Notes: generated by a model not told the origin, from the letters alone. Shown: positions 1 to 11,879, numbered from the stretch's first letter. The stretch is DNA of 64,000 nucleotides from Inia geoffrensis (GCA_036417435.1 CM070909.1:7968597-8032596), one strand, 5' to 3'. Numbers and translations: made by a program.

Positions 1-836
1 CTGCTCCATCGTCTCTCCTCAAACCCTGGCTAATGGGCCACGTCCTCAAGCAGCTGTTGGGCCTCCACGTGATTCATAAACGAGGCTACTCCTTTACGTC
101 TGGGTCTTTGTCCTACCCCCAGCAGAGCTGCGGCCAAACGACTAAACCCAGCAGATTTTTCCCCAAGACAGTAATGCTTTAAGGTGAATTCTGCATGTCC
201 CTTCCTTTGTATTTTAATTGGCACTCTAATGTTGAATTAAAATGGAATCCTATGGAAATATACAATATCTAAATCAATACTTGCTGATTAGTGTCAGGAG
301 GATGAATCTCAAAAGATACAGTAGCAACGGCAGGGCCCCAACCAGAGTGGATAAAGCAGCCCATGTCCATTAACTCAAGCCTGACTCACGCTAAATGACA
401 ATAAAGTATCTAAGAAATTCTAGCCAGAGCCACTTTAAAGCCCACAAAATATAGCTTAATTAGCACTACGATGACAAATGCAGGAAGAATTCACGATGCC
501 CAAAGGTGCCCCATAAAGCTCAATTGTATAAACTCTTCATTTTTCATCCATACGATGCCTCGAAGGCCATGGGTAACATAAATTCCTCTGCCCTTCTGCT
601 CACCACGTTCTGAGCTAAGTCAGGCCTCTCGTGGGCATGGGAGGATGAATTGAAAACCTCCCTGCTCTCTCTGTTCTTCAGTGCAGTATTCATTTTCCTC
701 TTCTCCCTTCACCATGCCTCTTGATCTGTGTGTGCATCTGTCTCCCTCTGGTTGTCTGTCTGTCCATGCATGATAGTGTCATGGTCATGAGTACACGCTC
801 TTATGTCGGATTATAAGTTTCTTTCTACTGCAGTCG
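1..836. other. Unique sequence, nothing recognised
   Basis: Mixed-composition DNA with no repeat family, splice structure or RNA gene that I can recognise. The one short open frame on the minus strand (30-224) resembles nothing known to me and is taken as chance. Confidence 0.5.
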
Positions 837-985
837 CTTGGGAAAGTTAGTCTGTACCTCAGCTTCCCCACATGAAAATTGGGATAATAGTGCTGCCCAC
901 TTATAGGGTAGGAATGGATATCAAATGAGTCATTAAAGGGCCTTCAAGGGTGTCTGCACCAAGGAGCATGTGACAAATGTGAGTT
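837..985 (+). repeat. MIR SINE fragment
   Basis: The order of blocks matches the ancient tRNA-derived MIR SINE: a tract like 'gggaaagtta', then 'cctcagcttcccca', 'gaaaattgggataatag', and 'aaatgagt'. It lacks the 5' tRNA-like head. It is mammal-wide and old. Confidence 0.75.
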
Positions 986-1164
986 CTTATTTTATTTTGT
1001 TCTTTTTTTAAAAAATCGACTCCAGAGGCAGTAGGATGAAAACAAAAAACAAACAAAAAAAAAACAGATATATGGACAACCCTTCCCTGTCAACACCTCC
1101 TTGCTCAGAAGCACACAAAAGCACGGGGAGTTAGAGAGGAAATGACCTTTAATAGAAAACATTT

Positions 1165-1243
1165 CATTCAACCCCCGCTCAATGACAGATGAAGAACCTG
1201 AGGCCCAGGGAGGGAAGGTGACTTCCTAAGGTCAACCAGGCGT
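1165..1243 (-). repeat. MIR SINE fragment
   Basis: The run 'gatgaagaacctgaggccc' followed by a tract like 'ggtgacttcctaaggtca' is the reverse complement of the MIR core. It is short and abuts an L2 remnant. Confidence 0.55.
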
Positions 1244-1246
1244 TTC

Positions 1247-2260
1247 TGTTCCATTCAAGCATTTATTAAGTGCCTACTGTGTCCGCACTGTGTGTCAGTT
1301 ACTAAACTGCAATGATGAATTCGTTCCTGTTCTTAAAGTCTCTACCACACTTTGGCGAACACACCCACAACACATGTAGTTATAATGTAGATAGAATTTG
1401 GCAAGGAAAGTGATGAGAGAGAGAAAGAGAGAGAGATGCAGATTTTAAGAGATTATAAGAGCAGAAGAGGAACACTGGGTCCAACATGCAGATTTAGAGG
1501 GGGCTTCTCAGAAGAACTGATGCTTGAATTTGGTTCTGAAGGAGAATGAGTTAGCCAGGCAGTGAAAGAAAGGCGGAACATTCTGTGCATGCACAAAACA
1601 CAGGTATGCAAGAACACGGTGAGGGTGGGGAACCATAGCAGTTGGTCCATACGGGAACATACAGCACAAGAACAGGGAGTTGCCTTGGCAAGGAGATTGA
1701 GTGATTTCTGCAGATCATAGGGAGATTCTGAAGGATTAAGCAGGGGAATAACATGTTTACAAGTAGATGGAACCTTCTGTTTTCATTTGGAGAGTGGATT
1801 TTGATGGACTAATATAGAAAGGAGGATTTCAAAAGGCTGAGTAAGAGCTAATAGGATCTGAACTAGGGCAGCAGAAGTAGAGAGGGCAGGGACAGCTTGG
1901 AAAAGTAATTAAGATGCCAAGTCAGCTGGACTTGGTGACTGGTCAGCTGTGAGGCAGAAAGAAAGGGGAGTATAGAATGATGTCAAGTTTCTCACTTAGG
2001 TGACAAGATAGATGATAGAATTATGAACTGAGAAAGTGAGACTATAGGACAGAGGAGAAATTGGATGAGAAAGGTTAAATGGCCAAGACTTGAAGACAGC
2101 TGGAGGGCAAGCGTGGCTCTCAGGGAAGAGAAGGAGGCTGGAGATGTGGTTGTCCTCAATGTACAGGGAGTGCTTAAAAGAATGAGTTACAAGACCATTC
2201 AAAGAGCATTTATTGGATGAACAGTAGTTGGTCAAGGTCTTATTCTTGAGAACAGCATAT
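1247..2260 (-). mobile_element. L2 LINE remnant (3' part)
   Basis: The left edge 'catttattaagtgcctact' is the reverse complement of the L2 3' terminus. Further right, blocks such as 'gcaggggaataacatg' and a 'gagttagccaggcagtg'-like tract correspond to reverse-complemented L2 3' UTR and terminal ORF sequence. It is heavily diverged, and any frame in it is meaningless. A (GA)n-rich patch lies inside at 1414-1436. Confidence 0.65.
1414..1436. repeat. (GA)n-rich simple repeat
   Basis: Short imperfect GA dinucleotide run, broken once by 'aaag', inside an L2 remnant. Confidence 0.85.
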
Positions 2261-2399
2261 TTAAGGGGAAGGCTGAGGTGTCTTCCATGAGGAAGTCAAG
2301 GAGAGATCATCAAGGAGGTGCAAGCTGAAACAAAAGAGATGCCAAGGGGGTCAGGAATTCACGATCACAATATTAGAGGAGAACGAATGTCTGATGACA

Positions 2400-3060
2400 T
2401 AGGGCTGGAAAGCATCCCGTGGGTATGACATCATCCCCCCATGCGTGCTGACCTTGGCTAGGACAGTCAGAAGCACAGCAGAGAGGGAGCCCAGATGGAA
2501 AGGGGTTGAGGAATGATGGGGTTGTGAAGTTGTGGAGACAATGAGTGTAGACATCTGTTTCAGGAGCACAAGATATTTTTCAGGAGAATGAAAGACAGGT
2601 TGTTGGTTGGAGGAGGATTTAGAGTCAGGAGAGGGGTTTTATGGGGAGAAGAGAGACTTGGGTATGTTTATTGGCAGATGGCAAAGAGCCATGAAAGAAC
2701 AAGTGGTTGAAGATGTAGCAAGGAAAGTGGCAGTTGTTGAGACAAAGTCTTAGGGAAGTGGGAGGGGATAACATCAGGAACCACATGAACTAGAGAGAGA
2801 CATCTTGTCCTCTGACCCCTGGAGAAAAGAGCTGACCATGGAGGAAGAGCTGACAAGTTTGACTTCATGACGGTGGAGAAGGTTGGAAGTTGAAGTACTT
2901 TATTCTTCATGGTCTTGTTTTTTGAGGAAGAGGAATCAAGTTTGCGGTGCTGTGAGTATAGTGTAGGGTTCAGTGATGGATGTGAGGAAAGAATATCCTG
3001 GGTAGAGAAGAACCATCAAGCAGTGCAGAGAGGTCAGCTGAGGTTTGTGGCCAAGCAAGG
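2400..3060 (-). mobile_element. Possible further L2 remnant (reverse transcriptase side)
   Basis: Blocks such as 'gagacttgggtatgttta', 'ggttgaagatgtagcaagg' and 'gggaggggataacatcagg' recall a reverse-complemented L2-type LINE ORF. They follow the 1247-2260 element in the order expected for one minus-strand copy. Divergence is high, and another old family is possible. Confidence 0.4.
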
Positions 3061-4134
3061 GTCCAAGCACAGGTCTACAGATTCTTGGAGAATGACAGCT
3101 CTCTTGGAGCATTTATCTTCAGTTTGGGTGATATTTTCATAACATTGGTTTCTAGTTCCTGTATTTCTCATCAGATTTCAAAACAAGTCATCCTGCATCT
3201 GCACAGCTTAGAAAAAATTCCCAGAATTACTGCTGCTTGGCTCCTTGTTTGGACTTTGTTCTATGTTAAGAAAGGATATTTACAATCCTGTTTATAATAT
3301 AGGTATTGAGTTTTAGAAGCAGGAGCCCTCCATAGCCTCTGTGTCCAAAGCGAAAATAATCAGATCATTCAACATAGAGGCTGCTCTTAATCCCATAATA
3401 AATCCAAACTTCTTCAGATCATCCTCCTTTCCCTCCTTTGCCATAGAATAGACACTACCATGGAAAATCAGGGCCCTGTTTCTGTTCTCAGTAATCGGGA
3501 AGAACAGTGCACTTCAGGGTCCAGTGCCTAACAGCTGACTTCTTAGAAGTAACCGCAAAAGGTAAGGACAACCCAGAATTCTTCTGTAAGCAGAGAGCTG
3601 TAATTGGTGACCTTTCCCAAAGCCAAGAGTCAGCTGGTGGCCTGCTTTCTTCCTGTGGGCTGAGATCCTGGGAGCCCTGATAATTCCCACAGCACACTGT
3701 AAGCAGAAGCAAGCAGGACATAGATGATGGTGGTTAAGTCTGGAAGTGCTTGCTGGGGTTTAGGGGAGAAGGGTGAAAGGGGATGGTGGGGAGATTAAAC
3801 GTGATTAGATACTTTCCTGATGGAAGCTAGAGCAGGGTTCTAAACCTTGGAGGTCTGTGGTGACACCTTCTACAACCATCTGAATCTACTGTGAACCATA
3901 GGTCTTTGGTTGCTTTGTCTACCCAGTTTTGGTTGTTGCATTAGTGGGATCAGGAGTGTCCCTTGGTGTCATTGTGCTTTCTTGATGTTTATACAACTAT
4001 TTTAATAGTGAAATACCCTAGACCCTGCTAAGAATTGAAAATTTGCGGTGTTTCTTCAAAATATTCGGGGAGAAGTTGACAAGTGTGAACAAAGTAGAAA
4101 ACAAATCATATTGTGAGAATAGGGTATGTATGTT
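3061..4134. other. Unique sequence, nothing recognised
   Basis: No repeat family or gene signature seen. Open frames at 3085-3297 (+) and 3488-3721 (-) look like chance. Confidence 0.45.
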
Positions 4135-4600
4135 TCAGTGTTTTCTTGTTTGGGTTACAAACTATTCCAAAACACAGTGGCTTCAAACAACAACTATTTA
4201 ATTTGTTCATGATTTTGTGGATCTGCAGTTGGGGGAAAGCTCAGCAGGGAGAGCTTAACTCTGTCCCATCTGGTACTGTTTAGGTGTTACTGGGATTAGA
4301 GGATCCAGGATGTATGGGCACTCGATCGTGGAAGCCAGCTGAGGCACCTCAGTGTTCCTCCATTTGATCTCTTTTTCCAGTAAGTTAGGCTGGACTTTCT
4401 CACATGGTTGTTATGGACTCTTGAGTATAAAAGTGGAAGCTGCCAGACCACATAAACCCTAGGTACAGAAGCCACACAGAATAATTTCCACCATATTCTA
4501 TTGCTCGAAGCAATAACTAGGTCAGCTCAGATTCAAGGAGAGGGGAAGTAGACTTCGCATCCTGATGGGAGTTGGCATGTGCTTAGGGTTTCAAAATAGA
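4135..4600 (+). mobile_element. MLT1-type (ERVL-MaLR) LTR, degraded
   Basis: The opening 'cagtggcttcaaacaacaac' with a nearby 'tgattttgtggatctgcag', and the late block 'attctattgctcgaagcaa' followed by 'cagattcaaggagagggg', are in the order of an old MaLR LTR of the MLT1 group. Subfamily is not assigned. It is a solo LTR with no internal retroviral sequence beside it. Edges are approximate. Confidence 0.65.
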
Positions 4601-5129
4601 GCACCTCATGTTCTCTACGACGTTCAAATGTGGATGAGACTCCTGGAGACCTGTGAACTAGCGGGGTAGGTTACCTGTCCACCACATCCACAAAATGCAG
4701 GGATAAGATAAGGACATTCCATTTTACAAGGGAAATGTTGGGAAGAACAAAGCAATCACTGATCTGGGGCAATTGTGAAATCCAGACGTATGTTGTCAGT
4801 TCCCCTGACTCTAGCATCAAGGAAGGTTCCTTGATCAGAGTCCATTTCTGCTCTCTGGGAATGGTTCTGCAATCTGTTGTTTTCCTCAGCTCTTGGCTCT
4901 GCTGTCTGGGCTTTTCCCTTTGAACATCTTTCATTTTCTATAAGAAATGGATTGTGTTTTCCCCTGAGTAGATTTCTCAGTCTGCTTTCTGCCCAAAGAA
5001 AGTTGGGGGCCTGGAGGCATCTTTATTTTTAACAACCTCTGTCCTAAAATCCAAGCTCTTACTGCTTTCTTTAATACACTTATCTTAAAGATTTTATAGG
5101 TTTTCTATGAATCTTGTTGGAGTTTATTC
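4601..5129. other. Unique sequence, nothing recognised
   Basis: No repeat or gene recognised. Overlapping frames on both strands between 4671 and 4934 have no familiar motif. Confidence 0.4.
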
Positions 5130-5622
5130 TATGACAGTAAGGCAGATTGTTTCCAAAGATGGCCACACTAATCCCTTCAATTACAAGTGCACTTTCGAAA
5201 TGTAACTTTGACACTCTTTCATTCAAGATTTTGAGTGTATTCCCCCTCTCACTGATTCCAGGCTGGACTTGCTTTGACCAACAATAAGAAGCAGAAGTGA
5301 CACTGTGTCGCTTCCAGGCCTCGACCTTAAGAGACACATCAAATTCTGTGTTTGCACTCCTAAGGCATTGCTCTGCCATGGAAGAAAGTCCAGACTCTCC
5401 TGCTGAGGAAAGAGGCCAAGCAGAGGAGCACTGAGACACTCCACTTCCTGGCAGCAACAAGGCCTCAGACATGAATGCAGACACGTGAATCCAGTGGTGT
5501 CCTGCATACCCATTGAGCCTTACCAGAATTTTTGATCTACAGAATTATGAGCAATAAAGTAGCTGTTGTTTTAAGCCACTAAGTGTTGGAGTGGTTTGTT
5601 ATACAACAGTAGATACCCAGAA
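5130..5622 (+). mobile_element. MLT1-type (ERVL-MaLR) LTR, degraded
   Basis: The 3' end 'tgttgttttaagccactaag' followed by 'ggtttgttatacaacagtag' is a hallmark of MaLR LTR ends. The preceding AT-rich 'gagcaataaag' is the polyadenylation region of the LTR. It is a solo LTR only about 530 bp from the previous one but of a different subfamily, so the two are unlikely to be a provirus pair. Minus-strand frames of 96-134 codons here are antisense to the LTR and not genes. Confidence 0.7.
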
Positions 5623-6488
5623 GAAGGGAGCTGGTTGGCTCCTAAGAGGTTTCATAAGTATGCTTTCATCTTGCTAAATTTTTTGAATTTTGCAGGCTTG
5701 AAAATTCCATCTCATGGAGATCCTAGCATAGATCACAGATAATGAATGAGTTCTGCTAACCTAACTCACAGAGACTGGTGGATAAACTGCCATGTCAATT
5801 CACTCATGTAAAATAAGGTACGGTTGTCAGGTAGACAAGATACTCATTCACACCATTTGGCCAGTGAACCCTCTCTGTGTGGGAAAGCAGCTTGGAAAAA
5901 CTGATAATCAGAAATTTGTTTGGTAGAGTGGATCCAGAGCAAGTGGGATTTGAAAAATAGAATACCCAAAGGGGTCCAGCTACGGTCATGCCTTCCAGAA
6001 GGATTGTACCTTCTTAATGCTTAAAGGGACTATGAGATACCCTGGCAGGTACTTGGATGGGCACTTCTCAAGTTTGTCCCGCTCTCTTTCTTCTAAATGG
6101 GTTTTTACATTTAGACCCAAGACTTACAAGTCTTAAAGTCCTTCTTTCTGATTTGGTGTTTTTCAACAGAAGACAGTTTTTCCCCCAGAGAATTTTTGGC
6201 AGAATGTGGAGACGTATTTGGTTACAACAGCTAGGGGGTGAGGTGGGATGGTGCTATAGGATGGTAGTGGGCACAGGCCAGGGATGCCACAAAACCTCCT
6301 ACAGGGCACAGGGTAAATACCACAACACAGAATGATCCCGTTCAAACTGGCAATAGAGCTGACATTGAGGAACCTACTCGGATTCACTTTCTGTGATTAA
6401 TGATTGAACCCTTAGAGTACACTTTTAATTCTGACATCTTCAAGTAGTAAAGGGTATCATTGCCTACCCCCTCCCACCATGTACTACT
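5623..6488. other. Unique sequence, nothing recognised
   Basis: No repeat or gene recognised between the LTR and the mariner. Frames on both strands around 6057-6387 have no known motif. Confidence 0.45.
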
Positions 6489-6623
6489 ACTGGGTGGGCC
6501 AAAAGTGCCTTCGGTTTTTAAGTAACAATAGAAGACACACTTTTCATTTTCACCAAGAACTTTATTGAACGATGTATTCACCCTTTTGTTCCACTACTTT
6601 CTGCCATCTTTCAGGCAACTTCG

Positions 6624-7031
6624 TCATTCCATCTTCCCAAAACTTTTTATCTTTTTGAACAAAGAACTGTTCCAGGTGTCTTTTACAGTCTTCCAGGGAA
6701 TTGAAATTTTTCCATTAAGAGAATTTTGTAAAGACCAAAATAAATGGAAATCCGAAGATGCAATATCTGGTGAATACAGCGGAGAAATCAGAACTTCCCA
6801 GCCAAGCTTTAACAGTTTGTGCCTGGTCATCAAAGAAACATGCTGTCTTGAGTTATCTTGATGGAACATTATGCATTTTCTTTTGCCTAATTCTGGATGC
6901 TTTTCGTCGAGCGCTGCTTTCAGTTGGTCTAACTGAGAGTAGTGCTTGTTGGAATTAGTCATTTGGTGTTCCAGAAGGAGCTCATCATAGAGGACTCCCT
7001 TCCAATTCCACCATATACACAACATCATCAT
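6624..7031 (-). pseudogene. Mariner transposase, catalytic-domain remnant
   Basis: Open frame of 135 codons from the decayed mariner. It holds the second and third catalytic aspartates, in 'HQDN' and 'SSDF', and the 'YSPDIASSDFHLF' signature shared by mariner transposases. The DNA-binding half lies in another frame at 7107-7430. It makes no complete enzyme, and no promoter is apparent. Confidence 0.85.
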
Positions 7032-7106
7032 CTTTGGATGAAGACCACCTTTGGTGTGGTTGGTCGTGGTTCATTTCGCTTGCTCCACGATCTCTTCCAT
7101 TCCACA

Positions 7107-7430
7107 TTATTGTACAGTATCCCCAATTTGTTTTAAAAACACAGTGTTTTCATTACGTTTAAGTAGAGAATCACATGCGGAAATACGGTCAAGAAGTTGT
7201 TTTTCACTTAAGTTACGTGGAACCCAAACATCAAAGCAATGAACATAACCAAGCTGGGGCAAATAATTTTCAACGCTTGATTCGGATATTTTGAGTATGT
7301 CTGCTGTCTCCCGCGTGGTATAACATTGATTGCTCTCAATTAATGTCTCGATTTGATCGCTATCAAGTTCAACTTGTCTACCTGACTGTGGGGCATCGCC
7401 CAGTGAGTAATCTCCAGCACAAAACTTCAC
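7107..7430 (-). pseudogene. Mariner transposase, DNA-binding-domain remnant
   Basis: Open frame of 107 codons holding the helix-turn-helix region (around residues 30-60, 'YTTRETADILKISESSVENY') and the linker 'WVPRNLSEKQLLDRI'. It ends at a premature stop exactly where the first catalytic aspartate motif should follow. Recognisable transposase sequence continues upstream in another phase, so this methionine is not the original start. Confidence 0.85.
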
Positions 7431-7630
7431 AAACCACTTTTGACACTTTTGATCAGTCCTGGCACCTTTTCCATAAACTGCACAAATCTTTTTTTGCGTT
7501 TCAGTTGTGTTTTACCTTTCTTGCAATAATAAAGCATAATATGCCGAAAATGTTGCTTTTTTTCTTCCATCCTCAGTATTAAAATGGCTACACAAAAATT
7601 CACCAATTTTGATAAGTCTTCTTTTAAATG

Positions 7631-8307
7631 AACTCTTTTTGCCTAATTATGGAGATGATATTTTCAATACTGACTTCAAATAAAGCAGTGTTTTGGGAGA
7701 TCAAATTGTGGGTCTTTAAAAAAAAAAAATCTAACCATCTCCTTCCATGTGGAGTAGCAGAGCAGCTAAGGAATTGTCAGACTTTATGGAAAACATTGTT
7801 ACATGGAGATGGTCCAGAGATGGTTAGTTGCTGAGGGCCTTGGGGAGATGCTGACGGGAGCATTCTGTTTCTTTGGGAGGTGGCCTGGGAAGGCCAAGCT
7901 GGCAGATTCCATGATGGCAGAGGGTATCAAGAGCAACTGAGCATGGCTGAGAGGCGATGCCGTAGAAATTCTAACCAAAGACTCGCAGGCCCTCTAGATC
8001 AGATGAGAACTTGAAACCCCATCTTACCTTCCCCCCATATCCAGGCAAGATACTAGCAGAGTTATCCAAGACACATTAATTGCTGACACTAGACCAACTT
8101 TCCAAAGCATGAGACAACGCTCCTTAGCAACCCCTCTGGGCATTCAAAATTCCATTTACTTTTCCTTCTCATCTCCTTCAAAATAATAAGCAGGAATTGT
8201 CTATCAGCTCCCATTTATCTGTGCTCTTGAAGAGAAAGACTGGTACATATAATCCCTAAGAGCTATAACCCAAGAATTATTTCTATTTGGTTCAGGAATG
8301 CATCCAT
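7631..8307. other. Unique sequence, nothing recognised
   Basis: No feature supported. A short A-tract at 7718-7730 is not attached to a recognisable SINE or LINE. Confidence 0.45.
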
Positions 8308-8535
8308 CATAGAGTGAAAGGGGCTTTGTAGAGCCAGGTGTCTTAAGGCCAAGCCATGGTTAGTCATTGAGTGAGCAAATAACCATTGGAAAATCATCTA
8401 AACTTCTCCGAATTTAGTTCCTTCATCTGTAACATAAGAATGATAATGTCTTGTCTCTGGGATTTCCATGGCTCCAATGAGATAATACATGAAAAGGCTT
8501 TATAAGCCGTAAAATACTCATCAAATGTAAGGGGT
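8308..8535 (+). repeat. MIR SINE, near full length
   Basis: The order 'gggctttgtagagccagg', 'cttcatctgtaaca', 'gataatgtcttg', 'aatgagataatacatg' follows the MIR consensus from its tRNA-like head to the 3' core. Divergence is typical for this mammal-wide family. Confidence 0.75.
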
Positions 8536-10102
8536 TGCATTTGAACACTGTACATCAGGCATGCGTAGAATCGAACACTGGGTGGAAGAACCCAGGAAAG
8601 TCTTCAATCAGCTCTTCAGTCAGACCCCACTGATGAGCTCCTGGGCCAGCCCCACTGGACAAAAAAAGCAGGGCCTGCCCGCCCCTCCCCCCCCATCCCT
8701 TGTCATTAGCTCCCTGTCTGGTGGCTTCATATGTCAAAACCACACTTCAGAGGAGCTTGGGGTGTTCTAACTAAGTGTTCCAGGGCGGTGGGGAAAGGGA
8801 AAAGGGAGGCCCTAAGCCTTGTCTTGCTTCCCTCTCTGGGCTCCAAGCTGCAGGTCAGGAGAGGCATCACAAGCAAACCATGGCTCCTCCCAACCCTCAG
8901 GCTGGAAGCAAGATTTCCAGGAGATAAGCTGTAAAGTGAGTAATGAAAGGCCCACTGTGTTTCCCTTGGAAACCAGGGGGTCACCTTGTTTTGTGCACTA
9001 GGTGGAGAGAGACCTGATCTTAGCCTCCTGGAGTCACATGATGTGAAGTATTACTATGTTTGGGATTGTAGAGCCCTGTATGATATAGTTTCCTTAGCAG
9101 CCCAATCAGCTTACACAATTTGGCTTTTAGTGACTCACAGTCAGCTGGCGATCCTAGGAAACTACTTATGTCCCATGACACCCCCAAATAGAGCACAGCA
9201 AGCCTGCCCTCCCCACCCTCATCCCGCCCCTCACCATGCCCAAGTCAGTCTCACAGCACGACGAACGCCCTAGACAGCCACGTAATTGGCCAGAGGTGAT
9301 ACGGGAAGAAAAATGTCCTCACACCTCAGCCCTAGGTGGTCCCTCTTATTGTAGGGCTTTCTCTGGCTCCAGTAAGTCCTTATCACACAGTACAGCAGGG
9401 CCCTGCTAACAGCTGGGTCTGAGATGTGAGGTGGGTGTCACTGGACGCCCAAACTTAGTCCACAAGGTAAAGGCAGAGTGAGAAGTGGACGTGATCAGGT
9501 GCCAGAAATGACAATAGGACTCATCAGGTCTGAAGCACGAGGCTGGAACCAGACCCATGGACAGATGTGCAGCCCCAGCCCCACAGACAGGGTACCCCCA
9601 CAATAGGGCTCCTCCTAGGGGCGGGCTGGTGCTCCGTTCTTGGTTCAGGTGGGTTGTCTGAACACCATCTCGTGACGCTGGCTGAGGACTGACCCACATA
9701 GGACCCCAGGCCCCACTGGCCTGACGGGTGGGTTCTCTGAGCAGAGCTGGGCAGGGATCTCTCACTTACCTTCATGTCCTCTGAGTCCAGCCAATAGCTT
9801 GATGCAGGGTTTATGCTTTAGTGAATGTGGATTGAATAAATGCGAGGCAATCAGGAGACTTGGACTCTGATCCCTGGGTCTCCCCTTTTCTCTTCAAAAC
9901 GGGTTCTCCCTACTACTTCCTCCCAACTCTTAACACAGTGGTAAGCAGTTGAAAACATTCAAAGAATACATATGAGATCTCAAATGAGTGAACCCTAGGC
10001 CAGCATAGTAGAAAAATTCCTCCAGGGAAGAATGATTTCTCCGTCTTGCCTTCCCATGGTATTTTTATAGAGCTATGCTCCAGTAAAATACTGATCACAC
10101 TT
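8536..10102. other. Unique sequence, moderately GC-rich
   Basis: No repeat recognised in about 1.5 kb. Several frames of 80-120 codons exist on both strands (for example 8986-9273 on plus and 9406-9765 on minus). They overlap each other, lack known motifs and have no supporting splice structure, so I treat them as chance frames in GC-richer DNA. The stretch around 9820-9840 ('gattgaataaatgcg') could be the tail of an L2. Confidence 0.4.
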
Positions 10103-10115
10103 CATCACACTTTTT

Positions 10116-10338
10116 TTTATGTATTTTTGTTTTTTTGTTTATTTTTGCGGTACGTGGGCCTCTCACTGTTGTGGCCTCTCCCATTGCGGAGCACAGGCTC
10201 CGGACGCACAGGCTCAGCGGCCACGGCTCACGGGTCCAGTCGCTCAGCGGCATGTGGGATCCTCCCGGACCGGGGCACGAAGCCGTGTCCCCTGCATCGG
10301 CAGGCGGACTCTCAACCACTGCGCCACCAGGGAAGCCC
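10116..10338 (-). mobile_element. CHR-type tRNA-derived SINE (cetacean form)
   Basis: Reverse-oriented copy. The body ends in 'caccagggaagcccc', the reverse complement of the SINE 5' end, and the T-rich left side is its A-tail. A 13-bp target-site duplication, 'catcacacttttt', flanks it at 10103-10115 and 10339-10351, proving insertion by LINE machinery. CHR SINEs descend from a glutamate tRNA and are known from cetaceans, hippos and ruminants. Frames crossing it are artefacts. Confidence 0.95.
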
Positions 10339-10351
10339 CATCACACTTTTT

Positions 10352-11334
10352 AAAAGATATGTTTGTTATCCACCCTTGTTGGCATAGGAACTATGCAATG
10401 ATGGAAGTAATGGAGGCCGTGACTTTCGTACCTTTGTGCCCCAGAACCTAACGATGGCCCTTGCATGGTTGATGGATGGCAAGTGTACACAGGGACAGAG
10501 TCCTGGCAGCAATCATGGTAGACCCAGGCCTGCTGCCCGTCCACTGCTCCACCCCAGTGTCCTACTGGAGTGTAGAGACAGGTCTATGGGCTCTGGAGGA
10601 TCCGGAACCCCAAACCTTCCACCCTCCACAAACTCCATCCCAGAGCACCCAAATGCCATGGACCCACAGGATAAATGCTAAGAAGAGTATGACTTTGCCC
10701 TGGGCTCTTCTCTTTCAGGAAGCAAACATGTATTTTTAGAGAATGAGAAGTCTTTGATCATTTCTCAGTCAACACAGAATCACAAACTCTAACTCTCAGA
10801 GCTAGAAAGGACCCCAAGTGGCCACCTGCCTTTGGGAGAGTGAGCTACTCTTATGGCTGTTGACGTAGTACAGTATCCACCAACTCACACCCTCTCCCAT
10901 GGGCACCATATGCACACTCAGGCATCTTAAATGTATGTGTACATGCACATGTGTGTATGTGTGCAGGTGAGCATCTGGGCACAAAGAGCAAATGTGTATT
11001 TGGGCTACAGTTTTCCCAGCCAATAGAAAGAGAGCACACATTTTGGGAAAATCTAATCAAATAATTAAATAAGACTATTAAGCTGACACTGGCCAGACGT
11101 TCAGAATTAAATAAGAATAGACACATGCCAATTGGTCCCCATTTCATGATGGAAAGAAGCCACTTCAAGAAATAGATTTGCTAGTGACAACAAAATGCTG
11201 TATGTTATCAGACAAATGTACTGAATGTTTCTCAGATCTCTGCTTCTCCTTTATAAAGGGAAAAAGGCCACCTTCTCTTGGGCAATGGTTGAAGGGAGAG
11301 ATGAAGTAGAAAGAGGCAGGACTGGCTTCCAGGG
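10352..11334. other. Unique sequence, nothing recognised
   Basis: Mostly unique. 10790-10830 ('agagctagaaaggacccc') faintly recalls an old mammal-wide repeat. A GT-rich patch lies near 10930-10965. Frames at 10436-10739 have no known motif. Confidence 0.4.
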
Positions 11335-11440
11335 AAACACTCTCTGCCACCAGGTATCCGTATTACTTTAGGTAGGTCACTTCGTCTCTCTGGGTCAGGG
11401 TAAAACTGGGCATAGAATTGAATGACAGCAAAAGTCTTCC
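11335..11440 (+). repeat. MIR SINE fragment (weak)
   Basis: The run 'ctgccaccaggtatc' then 'taggtaggtcacttcgtctc' and 'gggtaaaactgggcat' follows the middle of MIR. It is short and diverged. Confidence 0.45.
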
Positions 11441-11879
11441 TATGCTCTTACATTCTACCCTCTTCTATGTGGACCTTTTGCTTTATTGGGGAACAGGAAC
11501 CTTGTAGAATAGCCCATCCAAGACAGCATGTGTTCTGACATAGCTCCTCCTTCAAATGGTTAGTCCCTGATTTAGTAACTCTCTCAGCTTTCCCACGCTC
11601 TCATCACTAATTGAAATCCCTGGTTCTTGGTTCTTGAAGGAGGGTGGTGGGGATCCACCAGGCATGGGGGTGAACTGGCCCACAGGACTTTTCCTGCAGC
11701 TGATGGGAGAATCAGGAACGGATGAGGTATGCAGACCTGGGAGACCAAAGGATACCCAGGATTTTATAATTTTAATTAACAACAAATGCACCTTAATACT
11801 TGGGTAAATTGGCCAGATATTATGTTCGTCGGCCAGCAGACAGAAATACACAGTTCAACGATGGGATATTTCGGCAGCA
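11441..11879. other. Unique sequence, nothing recognised
   Basis: No feature supported. The minus-strand frame at 11552-11851 has no familiar motif. Confidence 0.4.

Larger units (their letters stand above)
6489..7630 (-). mobile_element. Mariner DNA transposon, broken transposase
   Basis: This is a Tc1/mariner-family element read right to left. The left edge 'tgggtgggccaaaagtgcc' is the terminal inverted repeat at the element's 3' end. The matching repeat is absent on the right, so the 5' end is truncated near 7630. The transposase is split over two frames. 7107-7430 encodes the N-terminal helix-turn-helix region, with 'YTTRETADILKISESSVENY' and 'WVPRNLSEKQLLDRISACD'. 6624-7031 encodes the catalytic part, with 'FHQDNSRQHVS' and 'YSPDIASSDFHLF'. 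The two aspartates in these last motifs have 34 residues between them, the DD34D spacing of mariner. The first catalytic motif, normally GDEKW, is missing at the junction (about 7107-7135), where a short out-of-frame deletion leaves a stop. It resembles the mariner known from cattle genomes. It is a fossil and cannot move itself. Confidence 0.9.

Noticed and set aside
5080..5484. 134-codon minus-strand open frame
   Set aside because: Antisense to an old MaLR LTR.
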